From the NCBI RefSeq assembly GCF_000241305.1, contig NZ_BAEH01000044.1, positions 1 to 44,177 on the forward strand: 44,177 nt of DNA, given 5' to 3'. Positions 17,981 to 26,693 of this stretch are shown piece after piece. This DNA is from Gordonia effusa NBRC 100432. GTDB lineage: Bacteria > Actinomycetota > Actinomycetes > Mycobacteriales > Mycobacteriaceae. The notes under the pieces were generated by a model. The model ran no database searches. It was not told the origin of the DNA and saw nothing but the letters and a program-made list of their open reading frames with translations. Each line of letters begins with the position of its first letter. Position 1 is the first letter of the stretch. A program made the translations under genes and the position numbers.

Positions 17981-18807
17981 GCTTCCAATGCACCTGCGCT
18001 GCTACCGAATTCGCGGTCAGCACCGATCTTCGCGCGCCGACCGGCACGGTCACCTGCCTGGCGGGCCGCCTCGGAGTAGCCGGCCGATGCGCTCGACGGG
18101 CGCCAGTTGCCTCGCGCGGTCGACTGCTCGGAGTAGAAGTCCTGAACCTCGATCTCCTTGTTGCGCAAGGCCAATGCGGTCGACGCCGACGTTCGCTGGC
18201 CGTCGGGCTGACTGGCCAGCGCCTCATCGCGCGCCGCGTCCCGGGCTTCCGACAACCGAGTCCCGATTCGCACCGCGAAGGCGGACTGGAAGTTGAGCCG
18301 GGCCGTAATCGGAGACAGTTGCGTCTTTTCGACGACTTTGCGCGACCGCCAGCCGTAGTCTTTGGTAACCACTCGCTCGGCCGTCTCCGACTTGTACGCG
18401 CCCGACTTCAGATAGGCGTCTGACGCCGCGACCATCTGAATCACCAACGACGTGTAAAGCGCCTCGCACGTGTCGATGTCGGATTCAAAACCATAGGCCA
18501 GCACGAAGGTGGAGTTGTGCGCGACGTCGACGCTCACGTCGTTGGCGGATGCGATGGCGGCAAACAGCTGCACGTAGGTTTTGAGTCCGCGTTTGCGCGG
18601 CTCACCGATGGTGATCTGCCTCGACACCGGCGCGGACACCTTGTGCGCGGCCGGGTCATGGGCGCGGGCCAGGGTCAGATCGATCGACGCCGCGGTGGCC
18701 AACCGCTGGGCCGCCTGCATGAAGGTCTGCGCCTCGTGCTCGTTGTCGGTGCCCTCCGCCTGACGGAGCAGGGCCGAGATCCGGGAAAGAAGTTTGTCGT
18801 CGCGCAT
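17977..18807 (-). CDS. DUF2786 domain-containing protein
   Basis: 276 residues from the ATG at 18807; the frame is open further up but crosses the hairpin region and does not look coding. The N-terminal ~45 residues (LLSRISALLRQAEGT..NEHEAQTFMQAAQ) match the DUF2786 domain, a short helical domain of unknown function. The remainder is mixed helical and hydrophilic with no signal peptide, so cytoplasmic. The stop overlaps the start of the TIGR04338 metallohydrolase gene, and the two are expected to act together. Confidence 0.85.
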   Translation of the reverse strand: MRDDKLLSRISALLRQAEGTDNEHEAQTFMQAAQRLATAASIDLTLARAHDPAAHKVSAPVSRQITIGEPRKRGLKTYVQLFAAIASANDVSVDVAHNSTFVLAYGFESDIDTCEALYTSLVIQMVAASDAYLKSGAYKSETAERVVTKDYGWRSRKVVEKTQLSPITARLNFQSAFAVRIGTRLSEARDAARDEALASQPDGQRTSASTALALRNKEIEVQDFYSEQSTARGNWRPSSASAGYSEAARQAGDRAGRRAKIGADREFGSSAGALEA

Positions 18808-18878
18808 ATGTCTTAGACTACGAAACTCGCCGAACGGTTCCACTTCCGCCAAACTTTCCCCGCCTGCCCAACCCCGGC

Positions 18879-18951
18879 GTGAAAATCGTCCGAATAGGTG
18901 GTCACCAAGGGCAATATGCCCTTGGTGACGCACTTATTTACCGATTTTCAC
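18879..18951 (-). terminator. Nested inverted repeat after the TetR gene, probable terminator
   Basis: An inner perfect 13-bp stem (18901-18913 with 18917-18929, loop ATA) is flanked by an outer 10-bp stem, GTGAAAATCG (18879-18888) with CGATTTTCAC (18942-18951). The outer arm lies in the last codons of the TetR gene. On the minus strand the hairpin directly follows the TetR stop (18938). The double-stem form is more elaborate than an ordinary terminator. Confidence 0.6.
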
Positions 18952-19744
18952 CGGCCCGACGCCAGTCCCGCAGCCCGATCGCGTTGACCCACAACCTCGT
19001 CGCGGTGAAAACCAGGCCGTCGAGTCCCGGTCGCTGCTCGACGTCGTCCCACAGGTCAGCGTCATCCAGCGTGAAATAGTGGTAGGCCATTCGCGACACC
19101 ATCGCCGACAGGGCACTGGCCGCCATTTCTGGCTGCAGTTCGGGGTCGACGAGGCCGCGCGCCTGCAACTCCGCAATGCGTTTGGCGTTACGCCGCACGA
19201 ATAACTCGGTACGCTCGCGGCGTAACCGTCGGAACTGCGGATCGGTCGCCGCCACTTGGTCGAAGACCACCATGAGCCGCGCGTTGCGGGCATACGCTTC
19301 GAAATAGGCACGGTTCGCGGCTGCGATGACCTCGGTCGGGTCATCCTCGTCAACCTCGACATGCGGTTCCCCCGGGTGCAACATATCCTTTTGCGCATCA
19401 GCCAGCACCGCCCGCAGTACTTCCTCCTTGCTGGCGAAATACGTGTAGAACGACCCGGCGGCGCAGTTGGCCTCCCCGGTGATGTCGATCAGCCGAGACT
19501 CACCGAATCCATCCCGCTCGAAGACGACCCGTGCCGCGGCGACCAACGCCGCGCGGGTTCGTTCCCCGCGCGGCGTCAGGGATTTGGCGCTCGCCCCGGT
19601 GACATCTCCCGTCGCTCCGCTCGCCCCTGTCACATTCCCCGTCGCTCCGCTCGCCCCGGTGACATCTCCCGTCGCTCCGCTCGCCCCTGTCACATTCCCC
19701 GTCGCTCCGCTCGCTCCGGTGACATCTCCCGTCGCTCCGCTCAC
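18938..19744 (-). CDS. TetR-family regulator with an N-terminal 10-residue repeat array
   Basis: 268 residues from the GTG at 19744, 2 bp after the APH stop; a TTG at 19753 would overlap that gene. Residues 1-52 are five units of GASGATGxVT encoded by repeat array B. A normal TetR domain follows: the helix-turn-helix around residues 60-110 (ERTRAALVAAARVVFERDGF, then AAGSFYTYFASKEEV) and a ligand-type helical domain. In-frame GTG codons inside the array could also serve as starts, so the length of the tail is uncertain. It ends the SDR-ACAD-APH operon and probably represses it through the operator at 22960-22979. Confidence 0.85.
   Translation of the reverse strand: MSGATGDVTGASGATGNVTGASGATGDVTGASGATGNVTGASGATGDVTGASAKSLTPRGERTRAALVAAARVVFERDGFGESRLIDITGEANCAAGSFYTYFASKEEVLRAVLADAQKDMLHPGEPHVEVDEDDPTEVIAAANRAYFEAYARNARLMVVFDQVAATDPQFRRLRRERTELFVRRNAKRIAELQARGLVDPELQPEMAASALSAMVSRMAYHYFTLDDADLWDDVEQRPGLDGLVFTATRLWVNAIGLRDWRRAGENR
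19587..19743 (-). repeat. Coding 30-bp repeat array B (about five units)
   Basis: Consecutive 30-bp units at 19611, 19641, 19671 and 19701, with partial units at 19587-19610 and 19731-19743. Two unit variants alternate (ending GACATCTCCC and CACATTCCCC on the plus strand), giving alternating GDVT and GNVT. It makes up the N-terminus of the TetR protein. The alternating pattern suggests duplication of a 60-bp pair. Confidence 0.92.
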
Positions 19745-19746
19745 CG

Positions 19747-20877
19747 CTACCAACCGGCCTGCGCGGCAACCGCCCTGGCCCGCTCGACAACGCGATCGAC
19801 GAGATCAGCCGTCGGGACACCTGCCTGCGCCGCGTTCTCCGCGACGTCGGTGACGCGGCGCAGCACACCTTCGGCGATGATCGCCAACTTCCACAGGCCC
19901 AGGCAATGCCAATACAACAGCGACTCGGGCGATCGGCCGGTGGCGTCAAGGTACAACTTCGACAGCTCCGCCCGATTCGGGAAGCCGGGCAACGTATCCG
20001 CCGATGGCCCAAGCAATTCCTCGCCCGCTTCGGTCCAGTAGGCGAGCATGCTGCCCATGTCCGCCAACGGATCACCTAACGTCGACAACTCCCAGTCGAG
20101 CACCGCGCGGATCTCACCCTCCTCGCCACCGACAATCACATTGCGAATGTGAAAGTCGCCGTGGACCAGTGAAATCGACTGGTGCTCAGGGATATTCGCG
20201 GTCAGTTTGGCCGTCAGATCGTCGAGCGCGGGGATATCTCTCGTCTTCGACGCCGCCAGTTGGGCCGTCCACCGTTTGAGCTGACGCTGCGCGTACGGCT
20301 TGTGGCTGGCCAGATCCGACAGCCCAACTTCATCTAGATCGACGTCGTGGATCGCGGCCAATGCCTCAATCATGTTGACGCCCACGCGATGTCGCGTCTG
20401 CTCACTCAATCCCTCAGCAACCTCGATACTGTCGAGCACCAGACCATCGACGTTCTCCATCACAACCAGCGGCACCGGCGCAACGGCCGCATCATCGCAT
20501 ACGCCAACGATCCTGGGCACCGGAACCGCCGATGGTCCGAGCGCCGACATGATTCGCGCTTCGCGGGAGACGTCGTGCGCCGACGCCAACAAATGCCCCT
20601 GCGGCGGACGTCGTAGAACGAGAGTCGTCGCTCCGCTCGCCCCGGTAACACTTCCCGTCGCTCCGCTCGCCCCGGCTACATTTCCCGTCGCTCCGCTCGC
20701 CCCGGTAACATTTCCTGTCGCTCCGCTCGCCCCGGTTACCCGGTAGGTCAGATTCGACTGCCCCATCCCCACCCGCTTCGCCGTAACCGGTTCGGCGAGG
20801 TGAACGCCTTGCCCGCCAAGCCAATTCAGGAACGCCGGCGAGTCGACGTCGGGAATGGACAAACCGTCTGCCGTCAC
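19747..20877 (-). CDS. Phosphotransferase-family protein (APH/ACAD10-11 kinase-like) with a repeat insertion
   Basis: 376 residues from the GTG at 20877, overlapping the ACAD stop by GTGA. An aminoglycoside-phosphotransferase fold: the N-lobe loop [11 protein letters not shown] (37-47), the catalytic loop HGDFHIRN (239-246) and the metal-binding DWE (261-263) in [12 protein letters not shown] are intact. Residues about 48-84 are four copies of GASGATG(N/S)V(T/A), placed in the turn between YRV and LVLRRPP where homologues have a short beta-turn. In this family, proteins beside acyl-CoA dehydrogenases are thought to phosphorylate hydroxyacyl-CoA; that role is inferred. Confidence 0.87.
   Translation of the reverse strand: MTADGLSIPDVDSPAFLNWLGGQGVHLAEPVTAKRVGMGQSNLTYRVTGASGATGNVTGASGATGNVAGASGATGSVTGASGATTLVLRRPPQGHLLASAHDVSREARIMSALGPSAVPVPRIVGVCDDAAVAPVPLVVMENVDGLVLDSIEVAEGLSEQTRHRVGVNMIEALAAIHDVDLDEVGLSDLASHKPYAQRQLKRWTAQLAASKTRDIPALDDLTAKLTANIPEHQSISLVHGDFHIRNVIVGGEEGEIRAVLDWELSTLGDPLADMGSMLAYWTEAGEELLGPSADTLPGFPNRAELSKLYLDATGRSPESLLYWHCLGLWKLAIIAEGVLRRVTDVAENAAQAGVPTADLVDRVVERARAVAAQAGW
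20627..20739 (-). repeat. Coding 30-bp repeat array C (about four units)
   Basis: Units begin at 20627, 20657, 20687 and 20717 (the last partial). Single-base differences between units change the variable residues (SVT, NVA, NVT). The array lies inside the APH-like gene without disturbing the frame. Confidence 0.92.
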
Positions 20878-22079
20878 GCGTACGCCCTCAGTTCCCGTCG
20901 GGCAATCGATCGTTTGTGGACCTCGTCAGGTCCGTCGGCCAACCGCAACGTTCGAATGTGAGCGTAAGCCGACGCCAGCGGGAAGTCGTCGGTGACACCG
21001 CCACCACCGTGTACCTGAATGGCGCGGTCGAGTATTTTCAGCGCCATCTCCGGCGCCGCAACCTTGATCGCGGCGATCTCTGTCGCCGCCTCACGGTTAC
21101 CGACGGTATCCATCATGTGCGCCGCCTTGAGGGTGAGTAGTCGTACCATCTCAATCTCGATACGAGCCTCGGCGATCCAGTCCTGGATGTTTCCCCGAGT
21201 GGCCAGCGGCTTTCCGAAGGTGACCCGCTCGGTCGCGCGCTTACACATGAGTTCCAGTGCGCGCTCGGCCATTCCGATGGTTCGCATACAGTGATGGATA
21301 CGTCCCGGTCCCAGGCGCGCCTGGGCGATGGCGAAGCCTTCCCCCTCGCCTTTGAGTACATCGGCGGCCGGCACTCGGACGTCGTCGAAGGTGATCTCGG
21401 CGTGGCCTTCGCGGTCCTGATAACCAAAAACGGGAAGGTTTCGTACCACCGTGACGCCCGGCGCGTCGATCGGCACGACCATCATCGACTGCTGGCGATG
21501 CGATGACGCCTCCGGATCGGTCTTGCCCATAACAATGAGCACCTTGCAGTGCTGGTGCATCGCGTTGGAGGCAAACCACTTGCGGCCGTTGAGAATATAG
21601 CTGTCACCGTCCCGCTCCATCCGCAGTTCGATATTCGAGGCGTCCGAGCTGGCAACGGCCGGCTCGGTCATCGCGAACGCCGATGCGATCTCACCGTCGA
21701 GCAGTGGTTTAAGGTACTTTTCCTTGTGCTCGTCGGAACCGAAGAGCATCAGAACTTCCATGTTGCCGGTGTCTGGAGCGTTGCAATTACACGCTTCTGG
21801 GCCAAGTTCACTCCGCCCCATGATCTCAGCGAGCGGTGCGTAGTCGAGATTCGACAGTCCAGGGCCGAAGTCGGGATGCGGGGTGAAGAGATTCCACAGT
21901 CCACGCCGTTTAGCCTCGGCCTTAAGGTCTTCGAGTATCGGCGGGTGGAAATGCGGATTGCCGGCCTCATGCATCTGCTGGTGGTAGACGGCCTCGGCCG
22001 GGTAGACATGCGTGTCCATGAAGTCGAGCAGGTCCGCACGAAACGCCTTGCTGCGATCAGAAAACTCGGGAATTGTCAC
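20874..22079 (-). CDS. Acyl-CoA dehydrogenase family protein
   Basis: 401 residues from the GTG at 22079, fixed by a strong AGGAG at 22085-22089; the longer open frame upstream is a shadow of the SDR gene. FAD-dependent acyl-CoA dehydrogenase fold: [15 protein letters not shown] for flavin contact, the middle beta-domain (GRKWFASNA), [13 protein letters not shown] in the C-terminal helices, and [16 protein letters not shown] near the end. The family oxidises acyl-CoA to enoyl-CoA. It resembles the long-chain ACAD10/11-like group that travels with APH-like kinases, as here. Confidence 0.92.
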   Translation of the reverse strand: MTIPEFSDRSKAFRADLLDFMDTHVYPAEAVYHQQMHEAGNPHFHPPILEDLKAEAKRRGLWNLFTPHPDFGPGLSNLDYAPLAEIMGRSELGPEACNCNAPDTGNMEVLMLFGSDEHKEKYLKPLLDGEIASAFAMTEPAVASSDASNIELRMERDGDSYILNGRKWFASNAMHQHCKVLIVMGKTDPEASSHRQQSMMVVPIDAPGVTVVRNLPVFGYQDREGHAEITFDDVRVPAADVLKGEGEGFAIAQARLGPGRIHHCMRTIGMAERALELMCKRATERVTFGKPLATRGNIQDWIAEARIEIEMVRLLTLKAAHMMDTVGNREAATEIAAIKVAAPEMALKILDRAIQVHGGGGVTDDFPLASAYAHIRTLRLADGPDEVHKRSIARRELRAYA

Positions 22080-22084
22080 AGATT

Positions 22085-22089
22085 CTCCT
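22085..22089 (-). promoter_or_regulatory. Ribosome binding site that fixes the acyl-CoA dehydrogenase start
   Basis: AGGAG on the minus strand, five bases before the GTG at 22079. It overlaps the SDR stop codon region (22088-22090), indicating coupled translation. Confidence 0.8.
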
Positions 22090-22915
22090 ATATAGGTTCG
22101 GAACTGCCGAGCAGCGTCTGTTGGTAGCGACGCATACCCGAGAGCCATCGGTCGTAGTCGGATCCCTTGTGCCGGTACATATCCAGCACCTCGGGATGCG
22201 GCAGGATCAGGAAGCGTTCGTCGGCGATGGCGGCCGCGACGTCGTCGGCGACCTGGGCCGGGCTCAGCACCCGCCCAGCGGTTTCGACCGCACTCTGCAT
22301 AAGTTTGCCGATGCCATCCTCGGCACCTTCGTCGGGATGCAGCAGCTTTGTGTCGACACCCATCGGACACAGGCAACTGACACGAATTCCCTTGTCGCCA
22401 TATGTGATCGAAAGCCATTCCGCGAATCCGACGGCGGCGTGCTTGGTTACCGAGTATCCAGCCGAGCCAATCTGGGTGAGCAGACCGGCTGCGGACGCTG
22501 TCGACACAAAGTAGCCTTCGCCGCGCTCTTCCCACGACGGTACGAGCGCGCGGGCGGCGCGGACATGAGCCAGCAGATTGACGTCGATCACCTGAGCCCA
22601 CTGGTCATCGGAAAGATCAAGGCCGGGCGCTCCGCCGATACCGGCGTTGGCAAAGTACATGTCGACCGGACCAAAAGCGCTCTCCGCCAATGCGATCCAG
22701 TCGGCGATGGTCGCCGAGTCGGACGCATCACCGGCCGCCGACGTCGCCGAATCCGGTTGGGCCGCATTGATTTCGTCGGCAGTCGCGCGTACCCGCGCGG
22801 CGTCGAGGTCGACGATAAGCGCCTTGGCACCATCGGAGACGAGCCGTCGCGCGATCGCCGCGCCGATGCCACCTGCCCCGCCGGTGACGATGGCCACCTT
22901 CCCCGCTACATCCAC
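22088..22915 (-). CDS. Short-chain dehydrogenase/reductase (SDR)
   Basis: 275 residues from the GTG at 22915, preceded by AAGGGG. Classical SDR features: cofactor motif TGGAGGIG (11-18), NAG at 90-92, a serine near 138-141 and the YSVTK active site (Tyr154, Lys158). Asp36 after the second strand (VDLD) favours NAD(H). The family oxidises or reduces hydroxy/keto groups. It is first in the operon SDR-ACAD-APH-TetR, which reads as a catabolic route for an acyl-CoA or related hydroxy acid; the substrate is not evident. Confidence 0.92.
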   Translation of the reverse strand: MDVAGKVAIVTGGAGGIGAAIARRLVSDGAKALIVDLDAARVRATADEINAAQPDSATSAAGDASDSATIADWIALAESAFGPVDMYFANAGIGGAPGLDLSDDQWAQVIDVNLLAHVRAARALVPSWEERGEGYFVSTASAAGLLTQIGSAGYSVTKHAAVGFAEWLSITYGDKGIRVSCLCPMGVDTKLLHPDEGAEDGIGKLMQSAVETAGRVLSPAQVADDVAAAIADERFLILPHPEVLDMYRHKGSDYDRWLSGMRRYQQTLLGSSEPI

Positions 22916-22959
22916 TACGCGCCCCTTGCCGATTGAGTCATCTTCACAGCACGGACTGT

Positions 22960-22979
22960 ACTTGAATCCGGTTTCAAGT
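22960..22979. promoter_or_regulatory. Palindromic operator candidate upstream of the SDR operon
   Basis: ACTTGAA-TCCGGT-TTCAAGT: 18 of 20 positions are symmetric, 45-64 bases upstream of the SDR start. Size and position suit a TetR-family dimer, and the operon ends in a TetR gene. Confidence 0.65.
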
Positions 22980-23017
22980 TCGAGTGTTTGGAAAACTTCA
23001 CCCAGATTTCGCGGCTG

Positions 23018-23050
23018 GTTAGTGTCCCCTAACTTCGAAATGAGACACTA
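23018..23050 (+). promoter_or_regulatory. Inverted repeats in the leader of the small secreted protein gene
   Basis: TAGTGTC (23020-23026) pairs with GACACTA (23044-23050), and GTTAG (23018-23022) pairs with CTAAC (23029-23033); the two are mutually exclusive. They lie 32-64 bases upstream of the start at 23082 and may be an operator or a leader RNA structure. Confidence 0.4.
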
Positions 23051-23081
23051 GAGCGCGAACTACTCAAAAGGAGTGCACAAC

Positions 23082-23492
23082 GTGAAGTCTTCCCTGCGCC
23101 GCGCGACATCGACCGCCCTTGCCGCCGGCATCGCCACGATCGGTGCCGCGACCATTTCCGCTGCTCCCGCGGCTGCTACCGGCACTGGTTGCAGTCTGTA
23201 CCAGACCGAAATCGCCTCGGTCGAAACCAAGAGCAAGTCGGCGTCGATCTGTAAATTCGAGAGCGATGGGCGGCTGCAGTACCGCGGCTTCGACAACAAG
23301 AAGCGCGCCGGAAATACCGTGCCGATCGCCAAGGTGACCAAAGCCGGCGGTAAGACCGTTTACATCACCTACGCAGACGAGTGGGACCTGACCTACCACG
23401 TAGTGGATCAGACCTCGTTGGTGATCACCGGCAAGCGTAATCACGTGTGGTTCGACGAGAAGCAGAAGGCCGCGACCACGCGGGGTCGGTAA
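23082..23492 (+). CDS. Small secreted protein of unknown function
   Basis: 136 residues from the GTG at 23082, eight bases after AAAGGAG (23067-23073); a GTG at 23073 overlaps that site and is less likely. A clear signal peptide (KSSLRRATSTALAAG..., cleavage near AAAT at about 32). The mature domain of about 100 residues has two cysteines (GCSLY, ICKFE), probably disulphide-bonded, and beta-rich composition. No family recognised. It stands alone between oppositely oriented genes. Confidence 0.75.
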   Translation: MKSSLRRATSTALAAGIATIGAATISAAPAAATGTGCSLYQTEIASVETKSKSASICKFESDGRLQYRGFDNKKRAGNTVPIAKVTKAGGKTVYITYADEWDLTYHVVDQTSLVITGKRNHVWFDEKQKAATTRGR

Positions 23493-23495
23493 TCT

Positions 23496-24419
23496 CTACT
23501 GCCCCAACAACTCTCGCACGTTTGCGAACCGTGCCGTCGATGCCAGCACCTGCGCTTCATCGCCGGCCAGATGTCGGATCAGGATGTCGGTGAAACCCAG
23601 TTCCTGGTACGCACGGAGGCGTTCGGCCACGCGTTGAGGACCGCCGACCACGGTTACCGCGGGGTCGAATCCGCGGTAGCCCTGGGTCAGAATTGGATCG
23701 GCGACTCGCTCGGCGTCGGCATCGTCGACGCCGACATGAACATCGCGACGTAGTGCGATGCGGCCTGGAGTTCGTCCTTGGCGCTCACACGAGTCGCGAT
23801 AGGAACTGATCATCCGCGCAAGTTCGGCGTCGGAGGCACCCGGTCCCGCGAGCCAGCCCTCGAATGCCGCGGCCCGATCGAGGACCGGCTGGGCATGGCC
23901 TGCCATCCAAATCTCTACGGGCTCAGCCGGAATCGGCGAAATCGCCGCGCCTTCTGTCACGCCGGGCACCGAGACAGTCTCACCGGCGAGCAATCGCCGG
24001 ATGATATCGGTGGATGTCTCGACATCCCGACGTCGCGTCCGCAACGACTTACCCATCGCGGCGAACTGCGCCTCACCGGCGCCCGCCGCGAGCTGAATCG
24101 AGAATCGACCGGTGGTCATCGCCGCGAGGACTCCGACTTGCTCGGCGAGAAGCACTGGATTCCACAGTGGCACAAGGAATAACGAACCTAAATCCGCCTC
24201 CGGCCATTCGGCCGCGAGCCGGGCCAGCGTTGGCACGTTCTGGTAATACCGATCCGGAGCCTGGGAATGATGGTCGCCCAGATAGAAGCCGGCCAGGCCG
24301 GCATCGCGAGAGGCGCGCACTCGATTGACCAGCGCGGCGATTCCGGCGCGAGCGTCCCCCGCGCCGAATCCGGTGCGGACGGAAACACTGATCCGAATTG
24401 CGTTGTGCGACATGGTCAT
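23496..24419 (-). CDS. LLM-class (luciferase-like) flavin-dependent oxidoreductase
   Basis: 307 residues from an ATG at 24419 (ATG at 24413 is equally possible; no strong ribosome site). The TIM-barrel luciferase-like pattern is present: ISVSVRTGFGAG at the start, AGFYLGDHHSQAPD, the NPVLLAEQVGVLAAMTTGRF block, and GAGEAQFAAMG. Such enzymes use FMN or F420 to oxidise organic substrates. It follows the ribosomal-protein terminator on the same strand and appears monocistronic. Confidence 0.85.
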   Translation of the reverse strand: MTMSHNAIRISVSVRTGFGAGDARAGIAALVNRVRASRDAGLAGFYLGDHHSQAPDRYYQNVPTLARLAAEWPEADLGSLFLVPLWNPVLLAEQVGVLAAMTTGRFSIQLAAGAGEAQFAAMGKSLRTRRRDVETSTDIIRRLLAGETVSVPGVTEGAAISPIPAEPVEIWMAGHAQPVLDRAAAFEGWLAGPGASDAELARMISSYRDSCERQGRTPGRIALRRDVHVGVDDADAERVADPILTQGYRGFDPAVTVVGGPQRVAERLRAYQELGFTDILIRHLAGDEAQVLASTARFANVRELLGQ

Positions 24420-24433
24420 AATCTACCCAAAAC

Positions 24434-24470
24434 ATTCGGGCCCGACGTCGTTACGACGTCGGGCCCGAAT
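24434..24470 (-). terminator. Rho-independent terminator of rplK-rplA
   Basis: A perfect 17-bp stem (24434-24450 with 24454-24470) and a 3-base loop, followed on the minus strand by GTTTTGGG. It lies 18 bp after the rplA stop. Confidence 0.9.
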
Positions 24471-24487
24471 GGCAAGGATGATCAGGC

Positions 24488-25204
24488 TTATGCCTGCGCC
24501 TCCTCGGCGAAGTCACGAGTCACCGCGGGATCAACCGGGATGCCGGGTCCGGTTGTGGTCGAGACGGTGACCTTCTTGATGTAGCGGCCCTTGGCAGCCG
24601 ACGGCTTCGCACGCATGATCTCGTCGTATGCCGCACCGTAGTTCTCGGCCAGCTTGGCGGCGTCGAACGATGCTTTACCGATGACGAAATGCAGGTTGGC
24701 AGCCTTGTCGACGCGGAAGTTGATCTTTCCGCCCTTGATGTCGTTGACAGCCTTGGTGACGTCGGGGGTCACGGTACCGGTCTTCGGGTTGGGCATCAGG
24801 CCACGCGGTCCGAGGACGCGGGCGATCCGGCCGACCTTGGCCATTTGATCCGGCGTCGCGATCGCGGCGTCGAAGTCGAGCCAGCCACCCTGGATCTTCT
24901 CGATCAGATCCTCGGCGCCAACCTCGTCGGCTCCGGCGGCGGTGGCCTCAGCGGCCTTGTCGCCGACCGCGAATACGATGACGCGAGCGGTCTTACCGGT
25001 GCCGTGCGGCAGGTTGACGGTGCCACGCACCATCTGGTCGGCCTTGCGAGGATCGACGCCGAGTCGAATCGCGACCTCCACGGTGGAGTCAGCGTTACGC
25101 GACGAGGTGTCCTTGGCCAGCTTGGCAGCCTCCAGCGGGCTGTACAGCTTGGACTTGTCGATCTTTTCCGCGGCTTCGCGGTACTTCTTACTACGTTGTG
25201 CCAT
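24488..25204 (-). CDS. rplA: 50S ribosomal protein L1
   Basis: 238 residues, the usual length. L1 binds 23S rRNA at the mobile stalk and helps release deacylated tRNA. Recognised from [35 protein letters not shown] and [18 protein letters not shown] at 25204 with GGAGAAAG upstream. It follows rplK after a 97-bp gap and ends at a strong terminator. L1 commonly represses its own operon by binding the mRNA leader. Confidence 0.98.
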   Translation of the reverse strand: MAQRSKKYREAAEKIDKSKLYSPLEAAKLAKDTSSRNADSTVEVAIRLGVDPRKADQMVRGTVNLPHGTGKTARVIVFAVGDKAAEATAAGADEVGAEDLIEKIQGGWLDFDAAIATPDQMAKVGRIARVLGPRGLMPNPKTGTVTPDVTKAVNDIKGGKINFRVDKAANLHFVIGKASFDAAKLAENYGAAYDEIMRAKPSAAKGRYIKKVTVSTTTGPGIPVDPAVTRDFAEEAQA

Positions 25205-25301
25205 TGCTCTGTTCTTTCTCCGTGAATCTAAGAGTTCGGGTTAGTGGTTTGTGGGCCGAGCCGGCCCTCCCACGGGATCTCGATACGCCGACCGTCGAGG
25301 T

Positions 25302-25736
25302 CTAGCCTTCGACGGTGATACCCATCGACCGTGCGGTACCGGCGATGATCTTCGCGGCCTGGTCGATGTCGTTGGCGTTGAGGTCCTCAGCCTTGGTCTT
25401 GGCGATCTCACGGACCTGATCCATGGTGACCTTGCCGACCTTCTGAGTGTGCGGAACGCCCGAACCCTTCTGCAGGCCGGCGGCCTTGAGGAGGAGTTTG
25501 GCGGCCGGCGGGGTCTTCAACTTGAAGTCGAAGGAGCGATCTTCGTAGACGAAGATCTCAACCGGCACGACGTTGCCGCGCTGCGATTCTGTCGCGGCGT
25601 TGTACGCCTTGCAGAATTCCATGATGTTCACGCCGTGCTGACCAAGCGCCGGACCCACAGGCGGAGCCGGGTTGGCCTGGCCTGCCTGGATCTGGAGCTT
25701 GATGATCCCGGCGACCTTTTTCTTCTTGGGAGGCAT
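25302..25736 (-). CDS. rplK: 50S ribosomal protein L11
   Basis: 144 residues, standard length. L11 forms the GTPase-associated centre with 23S rRNA and is needed for the RelA response. Motifs [33 protein letters not shown] and [11 protein letters not shown] are typical. ATG at 25736, preceded by AAAGGAAC. It sits 100 bp after nusG in the conserved secE-nusG-rplK-rplA order. Confidence 0.98.
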
Positions 25737-25836
25737 CTTCTAGTTCCTTTAATGTTTCTTGTGTGCGGCTGTTTCCAGCCAGTTTCGTGCCCGCTGGAGA
25801 CACGAAAGTCTTAAATTCATTCACCCGAGGGGTGAG

Positions 25837-26634
25837 TCAGATCTTCTCCACCTGGTTGAAGTTCAACTCGACCGGGGTCTCGCGACCGAAGATCGACACC
25901 AGAACCTTGACCTTGCGCTGCTCGGCGTTGACCTCGCTGATCGACGCGGGCAGGGTGGCGAACGGGCCGTCCATGACGGTGACCGACTCGCCGACCTCGA
26001 AGTCGACCTCGACGATGGCGGTCGCCGCGGCTGCGGCAGCCTCGACGCTCTGGTCGGAACCGCCCTTGGTCGCTGGCTTCTTCGCCTCGACGCGGGGCAG
26101 GAGGAACTTGAGCACCTCATCCATCGACAACGGCGACGGGCGCGACGTCAGGCCGACGAAACCGGTAACGCCGGGGGTGTTGCGGACAGTTCCCCACGAT
26201 TCGTCGTTGAGATCCATCCGCACCAGGATGTAGCCGGGCAGCACCTTGCGGTTGACCTTCTTGGGCTGACCGTTCTTGATCTCGGTGACTTCTTCGGTCG
26301 GAACCTCAACCTGGAAGATGTAGTCGCCGACGTCGAGGTTCTGCACGCGGGTTTCGAGGTTGGCTTTCACCTTGTTCTCGTAGCCGGCGTAGGAATGGAT
26401 GACATACCAGTCGCCGGGTGCGCGACGCAGTTCCTTGCGCAGCTGCTCGGCCGGGTCGACTTCCTCTTCGGCCTCAACCTCAGCGGTCTCGGGTTCAGCG
26501 GTCTCTTCGACCTCGGCGACCGCAGCATCGTCGGCAGACTCAGCGGCGGTGGCGTCGATATCCTCCGTCGCTGCGGCCGGTTCAGTCACCGAGGTGTCCT
26601 GCGCCGAATCGATCTCGTTCTCTGCGGTGCTCAC
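25837..26634 (-). CDS. nusG: Transcription termination/antitermination factor NusG
   Basis: 265 residues from the GTG at 26634, with AAGGAG upstream. A long acidic, Ala/Glu-rich N-terminal extension (1-70) common in actinobacteria precedes the NGN domain (about 74-185: [28 protein letters not shown]) and the KOW domain (about 212-265: [14 protein letters not shown]). An Ala-rich linker ([11 protein letters not shown]) separates the two. NusG couples RNA polymerase with Rho or the ribosome. Confidence 0.97.
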   Translation of the reverse strand: MSTAENEIDSAQDTSVTEPAAATEDIDATAAESADDAAVAEVEETAEPETAEVEAEEEVDPAEQLRKELRRAPGDWYVIHSYAGYENKVKANLETRVQNLDVGDYIFQVEVPTEEVTEIKNGQPKKVNRKVLPGYILVRMDLNDESWGTVRNTPGVTGFVGLTSRPSPLSMDEVLKFLLPRVEAKKPATKGGSDQSVEAAAAAATAIVEVDFEVGESVTVMDGPFATLPASISEVNAEQRKVKVLVSIFGRETPVELNFNQVEKI

Positions 26635-26693
26635 TGCCCCACACTCCTTAGTTCCAACTAGTGTTCATTCGCGTTGCTGCGCTCGCCGCGGGG

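Noticed and set aside
19587..19743. CRISPR-like array because of regular 30-bp repeats
   Set aside because: The units are contiguous with no spacers, are translated in frame, and there are no cas genes nearby.
20627..20739. Collagen-like Gly-X-Y region
   Set aside because: Glycine spacing follows a 10-residue unit (GASGATGxVT), not a strict three-residue period.
21749..22601. Upstream extension of the acyl-CoA dehydrogenase frame to 22601
   Set aside because: The extra region is a shadow of the SDR gene; the GTG at 22079 has a strong AGGAG.
25759..26661. 300-residue open frame on the plus strand opposite nusG
   Set aside because: It is antisense to the well-conserved nusG; the open frame is a by-product of GC-rich codon use.
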